From an uncultured Mucilaginibacter sp. (GTDB taxonomy: Bacteria > Bacteroidota > Bacteroidia > Sphingobacteriales > Sphingobacteriaceae): a stretch of 5,015 bases of DNA. Shown one piece after another: positions 1 through 4,570 of the stretch (within the stretch, counting starts at the first letter, position 1; each line of letters opens with the position of its first letter). Made by a program: the position numbers and the translations under genes. The notes beneath the pieces are model-generated. The model made no database searches. It saw only the letters and a list, made by a program, of their open reading frames with translations, and had not been told where the DNA came from. The stretch lies in the NCBI GenBank assembly GCA_946479225.1, contig CAMLFI010000243.1:1-5015 (forward strand). Reading direction: 5' to 3'.

Positions 1-117
1 CACAATTTACTTATCCTATTAATTTTAAACGTCCGATTAACATTGATCTTTCAAAGCAATAATTATTACTTTTATTTAACTAATTAGCTTTTATAAACGA
101 AGGTTAACTACTAGCAC
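1..117. other. AT-rich non-coding leader region
   Basis: No gene, tRNA or hairpin terminator is visible here. It should hold the promoter of the TonB-C-like gene. TAGCTTTT at 85-92 is one base from TAnnTTTG, but no TTG stands about 20 nt upstream, so I do not call a promoter. Confidence 0.5.
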
Positions 118-555
118 ATGAAAAAGATAACTCTTACTTTAATTGCTATGGTTTTCGCATTAAGCGCGTGGTCGCAGCAAGCTTCTTCATCCAATACCGG
201 TGTTACCCTTGCATTGAATGATGCCGATGTTATGCCGCAGTTTGAGGGTGGCATGGAAAAGTTTTACAAACGTTTAAAACGCATCCCCTATACTTATTGG
301 GATAGAATGAACCTGCGCAAAGGGAAGGTATATCTGTTAATGGCTATTGAAAGCGATGGCCGCTTAAGTGACCTGAAAGTAGTGCGCGGCTTATCTGTGA
401 TTCAGGATAAAGAAATACTACGTGTCGCCAAAAAACTCGACCGCTGGAAACCCGCAACAAAAAACGGCATACCGGTACGTATTGTGTGTTCAGTGCCTAT
501 CAACTTTGAGTTGCTGGAGTATGTTGACCCGGATAATAATTTCAATATTCTTTAA
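118..555 (+). CDS. Secreted stand-alone TonB C-terminal domain protein
   Basis: The 145-residue protein begins with a Sec signal peptide: Lys-Lys at 2-3, a hydrophobic stretch at about 5-17, and a likely cleavage after the Ser-Gln near 19-21. Residues about 38-132 match the TonB C-terminal fold as found in many Bacteroidota proteins: an entry segment 'MPQFEGGMEKFYKRL', a 'KGKVYLLMAIESDGRLSD' strand pair, 'LKVVRG', and a closing 'WKPATKNGIPVRI..SVPINFEL'. In true TonB this domain contacts outer-membrane receptors and is anchored by an N-terminal membrane helix with a Pro-rich spacer. Here both anchor and spacer are missing, so the protein is probably free in the periplasm, and a role in energising transport is not supported. 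The start is the first ATG after an AT-rich leader; a GAAGG at 99-103 lies 14 nt upstream, rather far for a ribosome binding site. It converges on rpmA. The domain call is firm; the function is unknown. Confidence 0.85.
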   Translation: MKKITLTLIAMVFALSAWSQQASSSNTGVTLALNDADVMPQFEGGMEKFYKRLKRIPYTYWDRMNLRKGKVYLLMAIESDGRLSDLKVVRGLSVIQDKEILRVAKKLDRWKPATKNGIPVRIVCSVPINFELLEYVDPDNNFNIL

Positions 556-560
556 ACAAA

Positions 561-591
561 AAAGGCCCTTATCAAATTGATAAGGGCCTTT
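561..591. terminator. Bidirectional intrinsic terminator between convergent genes
   Basis: The arms AAAGGCCCTTATCAA (561-575) and TTGATAAGGGCCTTT (577-591) are perfectly complementary over 15 bp around a single central base; in RNA the innermost pairs would open to form a small loop. Read on the reverse strand, the GC-rich base is followed by six T residues, a classic terminator for rpmA, whose stop lies 21 nt away. Read forward, the hairpin is followed by TTTAATATTTTA and starts 5 nt after the stop of the TonB-C-like gene. It therefore serves both convergent transcripts. Confidence 0.92.
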
Positions 592-612
592 AATATTTTA
601 TCGCCGTTGTAA

Positions 613-1044
613 TTACTCAGCAGCGGCTTCTTCAGCAGGTGCAGCAGTTTCTGCCTCTTCAGCTTTCTTTTTTGCCGGTGCTTTCTTTGCTTTTGGAGCT
701 TCTTCAGCTACCGGTGCTTCTACTTCAACTGCTTTAGTTTCAACTTTCGCAGCTGCTTTAGGAGCAGCATCTTCTAAAACTGGTGCAGTTTCAAAAGGGA
801 TAACAGAAACGTATGAACGGTTGTCTGCTTTCTTTTTGAAAATTACCTCACCATGCACTAAAGCAAATAAGGTATGATCTTTACCGATACCTACGTTAAG
901 GCCCGGATTGTGTTTGGTACCACGCTGACGAACGATGATGTTACCGGCAATTGCAGGCTGACCACCAAATATCTTGATACCTAAGCGTTTGCTATGCGAC
1001 TCACGGCCGTTTCTTGAACTACCGGCTCCTTTTTTGTGTGCCAT
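613..1044 (-). CDS. rpmA: 50S ribosomal protein L27 (bL27) with long Ala/Glu/Lys C-terminal tail
   Basis: This is bL27, a large-subunit protein whose flexible N-terminus reaches the peptidyl transferase centre. The N-terminus [16 protein letters not shown], the '[19 protein letters not shown]' core and 'GKDHTLFAL' are unmistakable. The protein starts directly at MAHKK, without the N-terminal leader that is processed by Prp protease in Firmicutes. Residues 1-85 cover the usual full length of L27 (about 85-90). Residues 86-143 are an extra tail of 58 residues made mostly of Ala (21), Glu (12), Lys (9) and Pro (6), likely disordered or loosely helical. The gene lies 47 nt downstream of rplU with no promoter or ysxB/prp gene between them, so the two should be cotranscribed, as in most bacteria. 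No Shine-Dalgarno is visible, as is usual for the phylum. Confidence 0.97.
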   Translation of the reverse strand: MAHKKGAGSSRNGRESHSKRLGIKIFGGQPAIAGNIIVRQRGTKHNPGLNVGIGKDHTLFALVHGEVIFKKKADNRSYVSVIPFETAPVLEDAAPKAAAKVETKAVEVEAPVAEEAPKAKKAPAKKKAEEAETAAPAEEAAAE

Positions 1045-1091
1045 TTCTAAATATCTTTATGACCTGTTAACAGATCTGTGTTAAACTTAAA

Positions 1092-1400
1092 TTATAATGT
1101 GATACCAGTGATCTCTATCTTGGTAAATTGCTGACGGTGACCGTTTTTCTTTTTGTAACCTTTTCTTCTTTTCTTTTTGAAGATAATTACTTTATCACCT
1201 TTTAAATGAGACAAGATCTTAGCTGATACTTTAGCGCCACTCAAATCAGAACCTAATTTGAATTTACCTTCGTTTTCTGCTAACAACACACTGTCAAATT
1301 CAATACTAGCGCCCTCATCACCTTGTAATCTGTGTACAAAGATCTGCTGGTCTTTAGCAACTTTAAATTGCTGTCCGGCTATACTTACTATTGCGTACAT
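1092..1400 (-). CDS. rplU: 50S ribosomal protein L21 (bL21)
   Basis: This 102-residue protein is full length for bL21, a 23S rRNA-binding protein of the large subunit. The N-terminus 'MYAIVSIAGQQFKVAKDQ' and the strongly basic 'KVIIFKKKRRKGYKKKNGHRQ' at about 70-89, followed by 'KIEITGI', are the hallmark segments of the family. It is the first gene of the rplU-rpmA operon, with a recognisable Bacteroidota promoter just upstream (1434-1464) and an A-rich leader of roughly 30 nt without a Shine-Dalgarno. The next upstream gene on the same strand ends at 1472, so read-through from it is possible. Confidence 0.98.
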   Translation of the reverse strand: MYAIVSIAGQQFKVAKDQQIFVHRLQGDEGASIEFDSVLLAENEGKFKLGSDLSGAKVSAKILSHLKGDKVIIFKKKRRKGYKKKNGHRQQFTKIEITGITL

Positions 1401-1433
1401 GGTTTGTTAATTATTGTTTTAAAATTCGAGGTG

Positions 1434-1464
1434 CAAATATAGAAATAAGTATTTCAATAAACAA
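1434..1464 (-). promoter_or_regulatory. Bacteroidota-type sigma-A promoter for rplU-rpmA
   Basis: On the reverse strand, TATATTTG (1441-1434) fits the Bacteroidota -7 consensus TAnnTTTG perfectly. A TTG (1464-1462) lies exactly 20 nt upstream of it, as expected for the -33 element. Transcription would start near 1427, giving a short leader to the rplU ATG at 1400. The motif sits entirely in the gap between the unknown membrane protein gene and rplU, and is the best promoter match I found in the window. No transcript data are available, so the start point is inferred. Confidence 0.75.
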
Positions 1465-1471
1465 CCCTAAT

Positions 1472-1981
1472 TTACTTTTTCTGCCTTGCTTCGGCCTGGG
1501 CCATTACCAGTTCAACTTCCTTTATCATTTTCTCGTTGGCGTCTATCAACTTAGGGTCGCCATCGTAGTTTTTATCAAAAGTTACGCGTTTGCTTTTGCG
1601 CTTGTATTTAAACTCTATGGTATAGCGTAAGGGTTGCCTGCCCGTTTTAACGCTATCTCCTGTTTCTTTAACCGGGAAATCCCAAAATCCCAGCATGGCA
1701 GCTTTGCGGTGCAGATAAAGCAGATCGTCTTTACTCAATCTAAGCTGTGTTTTAACAACCGAGTCGCGGTCGTTTACATATTGATATTCGCCGGTTTTAG
1801 AATTATAGCTGTTCAGCATGCTATTTCTCGGCCCAAACTGGTAAGAGAAGGACTCAAACTCGGTAAATTTATATGGCGCATTCTTTATCATCATGCTATA
1901 GTAATACACGCAGTATATTACAAACGGCAGGATAATACATAGAGCGAGGAATATTCTTTTTGTCTTAGATAATTGAATCAT
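1472..1981 (-). CDS. Single-pass membrane-anchored protein of unknown function
   Basis: I do not recognise this 169-residue protein. A short basic N-terminus (Lys at 6 and 8, Arg at 9) is followed by one hydrophobic segment at about 10-31, rich in Leu, Ile and Tyr, with no lipobox. This suggests an N-terminal anchor with the rest in the periplasm. Residues about 80-160 look like a small alpha/beta domain: 'LSKDDLLYLHRKAAMLGFWDFP', a Lys/Arg-rich strand 'YTIEFKYKRKSKRVTF', then a C-terminal helix 'LIDANEKMIKEVELVMAQ'. The pattern of a helix ending in 'GFWDFP' before a beta-hairpin recalls small envelope or lipoprotein domains of Bacteroidota, but I cannot name a family. Its ATG is only 8 nt from the edge of the AT-rich repeat array at 1990, and no TAnnTTTG motif lies directly upstream, so its transcription may depend on upstream genes. 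It ends 71 nt before rplU, with no hairpin after it. Confidence 0.8.
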   Translation of the reverse strand: MIQLSKTKRIFLALCIILPFVIYCVYYYSMMIKNAPYKFTEFESFSYQFGPRNSMLNSYNSKTGEYQYVNDRDSVVKTQLRLSKDDLLYLHRKAAMLGFWDFPVKETGDSVKTGRQPLRYTIEFKYKRKSKRVTFDKNYDGDPKLIDANEKMIKEVELVMAQAEARQKK

Positions 1982-1989
1982 GCGGTGGC

Positions 1990-2044
1990 AATTATTGAAT
2001 TACTGATTTATTGAATTATTGATTTGTTTTTGAATTATTGATTT
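1990..2044 (+). repeat. Left array of 8-bp AT-rich units
   Basis: From 1990 the sequence runs in a period of 8 as TATTGAAT, TACTGATT, TATTGAAT, TATTGATT, and then after a short T-rich break TTGAATTATTGATTT. Together with the T-run after it, this fills the whole gap between the start codon of the unknown membrane protein and the end of the S23-family gene. The 17-mer AATTATTGAATTACTGA at 1990-2006 has an exact reverse complement at 2500-2516 in the array on the other side of the gene. Confidence 0.85.
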
Positions 2045-2055
2045 TTTTCAATTCT

Positions 2056-2424
2056 TCATTTACCAGAAACTGTTTTCCTGGATGCGGCTGCAATTTTAAG
2101 TATTTGATTTGCTTCATCTGTCAAATGAATCAAATTTTCTTTTTTCACAACCTCCGCTTCAACCAATACCTCCATCCAAAAGACAGATTCATCGGCTTCC
2201 TCAACTACTGTTGACAGTTTGGAATGAAACTCAGCCTTTGATCTCGCCCGGCAAGCGGCTCTGTAATTAGCGCCAACAGAGGACGAAGATCGTAATAATT
2301 GTCGTCCGATAATTTTAGCCTCTTCCGTTTTGGGCAGCGTTCTATAAAATCTTATGTTATCAACCACAAATTTCTTAGTTCTGCTTTTAAAGGCTTCAGC
2401 AAAATCTATCCTTTCAGTATCCAT
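2056..2424 (-). CDS. Four-helix-bundle protein, 23S rRNA intervening-sequence (S23/IVP) family
   Basis: The 122-residue protein is a full-length member of the four-helix-bundle family named after proteins encoded in 23S rRNA intervening sequences (TIGR02436-type). Diagnostic features are 'FKSRTKKFVVDNIRFYRTLPKTEEAKIIG' (helix 1 and turn), 'RQLLRSSSSVGANYRAACRA' at 41-60, 'SKAEFHSKLSTVVEEADES' at 62-80, and 'FWMEVLVEAEVV' before a last helix ending near 115. Family members are small, basic and oligomeric and probably bind nucleic acid; the accessory protein Avd of diversity-generating retroelements shares the fold. No reverse transcriptase, template repeat or rRNA is present here, so neither setting applies. 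The ATG at 2424 is followed directly by the family's usual start of the fold. The gene is isolated between two arrays of inverted AT-rich repeats. Its cellular role is unknown. Confidence 0.93.
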   Translation of the reverse strand: MDTERIDFAEAFKSRTKKFVVDNIRFYRTLPKTEEAKIIGRQLLRSSSSVGANYRAACRARSKAEFHSKLSTVVEEADESVFWMEVLVEAEVVKKENLIHLTDEANQILKIAAASRKTVSGK

Positions 2425-2465
2425 TTTTACAGGTTTAGGTTATATAAACTTAACTCATTCAAAAC

Positions 2466-2558
2466 TCAATAATTAACCTCAAATCAATAACTCGATAATT
2501 CAGTAATTCAATAATTAGCTTCAATCAGTAATTCAGTAACTCAATAATTCAATAATTA
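2466..2558 (-). repeat. Right array of 8-bp units with a higher-order repeat of about 41 nt
   Basis: Read on the reverse strand, units of TATTGAAT with variants (TACTGAAT, TATCGAGT, TATTGATT) follow one another from 2558. They are grouped into larger blocks that each restart with TAATTATTGA: 2558-2518 (41 nt), 2517-2476 (42 nt) and a truncated third from 2475. The blocks end in diverged, non-unit bases (TGAAGC and TTGAGGT). The orientation is opposite to that of the left array, so the two arrays are inverted around the S23-family gene. The first bases, TAA at 2558-2556, are also the symporter stop codon. Confidence 0.85.
2480..2511 (-). promoter_or_regulatory. Possible promoter of the S23-family gene within the right repeat array
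   Basis: On the reverse strand, TTG (2511-2509) is followed after 21 nt by TTGATTTG (2487-2480), one base from the Bacteroidota -7 consensus TAnnTTTG. Transcription would start near 2473 and leave a leader of about 50 nt before the ATG at 2424. The array supplies a TTG in nearly every unit, so a chance match is quite possible. If real, the gene brings its own promoter within the repeat. Confidence 0.3.
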
Positions 2559-3929
2559 CTCCTCCAACTCCCCTTCCCACTTACTTACCACTGCTGTTGC
2601 CATGGCATTACCCAACACGTTTGTTGCCGAGCGGCCCATATCTAACAACGGATCAATACCAATTAATAAAGCCAATCCCGCTTCAGGGATATTGAACATG
2701 GCAATGGTGCCTGCTATTACCACTAAAGAGGCCCGTGGCACGCCTGCTATACCTTTACTGGTCAACATCAGCACCAATAGCATGGATAGTTGCTGCGCGA
2801 ATGAAAGGTGGATATTATAGGCTTGCGCCAGGAATATGGAGGCAAACGTCATATACATCATTGAGCCATCCAAATTGAAGGAATAGCCCAGCGGCAAAAC
2901 AAAACTGGCTATCCTGTTACTACAACCAAAGCGTTCTAATTCTATCAGTAATTTGGGGTAGGCTGCCTCGCTGGTTGATGTGCCGAAAGCTATCAGCATG
3001 GCATCTTTTATTTTACTTACCAGCGTAAACACGCGCGTTTTTAGTACCACAAATCCGGCTAAAATTATCACCAGCCATAATATCAGCAACGAAAAATAAA
3101 ACTCGCCTATAAATACCGCATAGGTTGAAATAATGCCCAGGCCCTGTTTGGCCACAATAGCCGTTATCGCGCCAAATACGGCAAGCGGGGCAAGACCCAT
3201 TACAGATGTGGTGATCTTCATTATAACATGCGCTATGGCATCCATCGCCTTTATAACAATCTCGCCTTTCTCGCCTATTGATGCGGTGGCAACACCAAAA
3301 AACAAAGCGAATACTACGATCTGCAATATCTCGTTAGTCACCATTGCTTCAAAAAAGCTTTTTGGGACCACATGGGTCACAAAGTCTTTTAATGAAAGCG
3401 CTGTTTTTTGTATACCTGTGCTCAGGTTGTTGTCCGGCAGCATAATGTGCATGTTGCCTCCGGGATTAAAAAAGTTAATTAAAACCATTCCGAGTAATAA
3501 TGACACCAGCGTAGCGCTGATAAACCATAGCAAGGTTTTGCCGCCAATGCGCCCTACAGCCTTAATATCGCCCACTTTAGCAACCCCTACAACCAATGTA
3601 GTAAACACCAACGGCGCCACTATCATTTTTATCAGGCGCAGAAAAATATCGCTTAAAATGGTAAAATACTCTACCTTGCTTTCGCGTAATTGGTTGTTTT
3701 CTATACGGATCTTGCTTTGTTCAACACGTTCGGCTTTTAGCTGGCTATACGCCGCGGTGGTTGTATCGGTAGATGCCGCAAGTTGAGTGTTAACAGTTTT
3801 GATAGCCGTTTCGGCGGCACTAATTTTGTTGTTGTAGGTACTTAAAACCTGGGTATTATAAATATAGCCAACCGCAATACCGGCTATCAGCGCTATAAAA
3901 ATATATAGGGTGAGTTTATTTTTTTTCAT
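2556..3929 (-). CDS. Dicarboxylate/amino acid:cation symporter (SDF/DAACS family)
   Basis: This inner-membrane secondary transporter of the glutamate/aspartate/C4-dicarboxylate family (GltP, GltT, DctA; GltPh fold) takes up its substrate with protons or sodium. Family signatures are 'LSDIFLRLIKMIVAPLVF' (TM2 region, 92-109), the hairpin-1 Ser/Thr motif 'AFGTSTSEAAYP' (314-325), 'FNLDGS' (351-356, the NMDGT position), 'SKGIAGVP' (391-398, hairpin 2) and 'DMGRSATNVLGN' (430-441, TM8). Asp430 and Arg433 match the residues that hold the amino group and side-chain carboxylate of aspartate in GltPh. This favours acidic amino acids over succinate, because DctA lacks the Asp. Asn441 replaces a sodium-ligand Asp, as in proton-coupled relatives. 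The 457-residue length exceeds the usual 400-430 because about 60 residues, polar and heptad-like, lie between TM1 (about 7-25) and TM2. Substrate is inferred, family is certain. The ATG at 3929 gives a normal TM1. Confidence 0.95.
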   Translation of the reverse strand: MKKNKLTLYIFIALIAGIAVGYIYNTQVLSTYNNKISAAETAIKTVNTQLAASTDTTTAAYSQLKAERVEQSKIRIENNQLRESKVEYFTILSDIFLRLIKMIVAPLVFTTLVVGVAKVGDIKAVGRIGGKTLLWFISATLVSLLLGMVLINFFNPGGNMHIMLPDNNLSTGIQKTALSLKDFVTHVVPKSFFEAMVTNEILQIVVFALFFGVATASIGEKGEIVIKAMDAIAHVIMKITTSVMGLAPLAVFGAITAIVAKQGLGIISTYAVFIGEFYFSLLILWLVIILAGFVVLKTRVFTLVSKIKDAMLIAFGTSTSEAAYPKLLIELERFGCSNRIASFVLPLGYSFNLDGSMMYMTFASIFLAQAYNIHLSFAQQLSMLLVLMLTSKGIAGVPRASLVVIAGTIAMFNIPEAGLALLIGIDPLLDMGRSATNVLGNAMATAVVSKWEGELEE

Positions 3930-3994
3930 AATTTAAATGCATCAGTTAATGGGGCGTAGTACCTGCGCTAAAATTAAATAAATTAATCACATAA
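3930..3994. promoter_or_regulatory. Divergent intergenic region (65 nt)
   Basis: This spacer separates the start codons of the reverse-strand symporter gene and the forward helical-protein gene, so it should hold at least part of both control regions. On the reverse strand TAATTTTA (3976-3969) is one base from TAnnTTTG, but no TTG lies at the right distance. I found no convincing forward promoter, operator palindrome or riboswitch-like structure. Confidence 0.4.
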
Positions 3995-4522
3995 ATGAGT
4001 ACAAGTACTTACGGCTTACAGGATATAAAAAAAGAATTGCAGCATTTATCGGCCTTGCAATTAACCGACCTGTGCCTGCGGCTTGCCCGACATAAGAAAG
4101 AGAATAAAGAGCTGATGGCCTATATGCTCTTCGAGGCCAATAACCAGCCCGCTTTTATTGAAAAGGTAAAGGCCGAAGTTGGGTTTATGTTTAGTCAGCT
4201 GCCTGTGCAAAGCTACAATGCCGCCAAATATATGCGGAAGATTTTGCGATTGATTGGCAAATACGTAAAGTTTATGGCCGAAAAGGAGGCCGAAATAGAT
4301 CTTTTGATCAACTTTTGCGAAAACTACCTACAATACGCCGACCGGAAAAGCAGTTATAAACCACTGCGACTGATATTGACCCGGCAAATAGAAAAGATAA
4401 AAGCTACCATAAGCAAACTGCACGAGGATGTACAGGCAGATTATATAAGCGAATACGAATTGTTATTAGAGAATGCAGAAAAAAAGCATCCCTGGTTTAA
4501 CAAGAATGTTTACGTGTTGTAA
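3995..4522 (+). CDS. Unrecognised all-helical cytoplasmic protein
   Basis: I do not recognise this 175-residue protein. It has no signal peptide and no hydrophobic stretch long enough to cross a membrane. Nearly all of it looks helical: an N-terminal part 'LQDIKKELQHLSALQLTDLCLRLARHKKENKELMAYMLFEA' (8-48), a middle part with several Lys-rich amphipathic helices (53-110), and a long charged helix 'TRQIEKIKATISKLHEDVQ' (129-147) that could form a coiled coil. The ending 'KKHPWFNKNVYVL' is distinctive. The only Cys residues are 27 and 108, so a metal site is not suggested. It reads normally from an ATG that opens the transcript divergent from the symporter, and ends 48 nt before an ECF sigma factor on the same strand, so cotranscription is possible. 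Its length and intact reading frame support a real gene; the function cannot be assigned. Confidence 0.85.
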   Translation: MSTSTYGLQDIKKELQHLSALQLTDLCLRLARHKKENKELMAYMLFEANNQPAFIEKVKAEVGFMFSQLPVQSYNAAKYMRKILRLIGKYVKFMAEKEAEIDLLINFCENYLQYADRKSSYKPLRLILTRQIEKIKATISKLHEDVQADYISEYELLLENAEKKHPWFNKNVYVL

Positions 4523-4570
4523 CATACTGCTTATATTCGCGTCTGAATAATAAAAACCAATTAACTGAAC

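Larger units (their letters stand above)
1990..2557. mobile_element. Candidate cassette: S23-family gene enclosed by inverted AT-rich repeat arrays
   Basis: The two outermost ends are imperfect inverted repeats. Reading inward, the left end starts AATTATTGAATTACTGA (1990-2006) and the right end, on the reverse strand, starts AATTATTGAATTATTGA (2557-2541). Hand alignment over 35 positions (1990-2024 against 2557-2523) gives 31 matches. The only gene inside is the four-helix-bundle/S23 protein. I see no transposase and no clear target duplication: the left flank reads GGTGGC and the right ACTCC. Boundaries match the neighbouring genes closely, with 8 nt to a start codon on the left and overlap with a stop codon on the right. 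Mobility is inference; simple expansion of short repeats around a resident gene is the alternative. Confidence 0.35.

Noticed and set aside
118..555. Genuine TonB energy transducer
   Set aside because: There is no membrane anchor or Pro-rich spacer, and no ExbB/ExbD nearby; only the C-terminal fold behind a signal peptide is present.
1391..1942. Forward open frames at 1391-1630 and 1634-1942
   Set aside because: They are antisense to the membrane-protein gene, and the first also overlaps the rplU start and promoter. The translations show no recognisable motif, and the reverse-strand frame has a clear membrane anchor and normal composition.
2031..2055. Terminator after the S23-family gene (ATTGA, T-run, TCAAT)
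   Set aside because: The stem is only 5 AT-rich bp and is a by-product of the repeat array; it is too weak to act as an intrinsic terminator.
2056..2424. Avd accessory gene of a diversity-generating retroelement
   Set aside because: The fold is shared, but the window holds no reverse transcriptase, no template/variable repeat pair and no target gene.
1990..2558. CRISPR array
   Set aside because: The repeats are 8-bp AT-rich units in near-continuous tandem with no unique spacers, and no cas genes are present.
1984..2563. Target-site duplication flanking the cassette
   Set aside because: GGTGGC on the left and ACTCC on the right do not match, and within an octamer array any short match would not be meaningful.
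2602..3786. Forward open frames at 2602-2820 and 3133-3786
   Set aside because: They lie opposite the symporter gene, whose family is certain. Their translations are low-complexity Ile/Thr/Ser/Pro strings with no domain, typical of antisense shadows.
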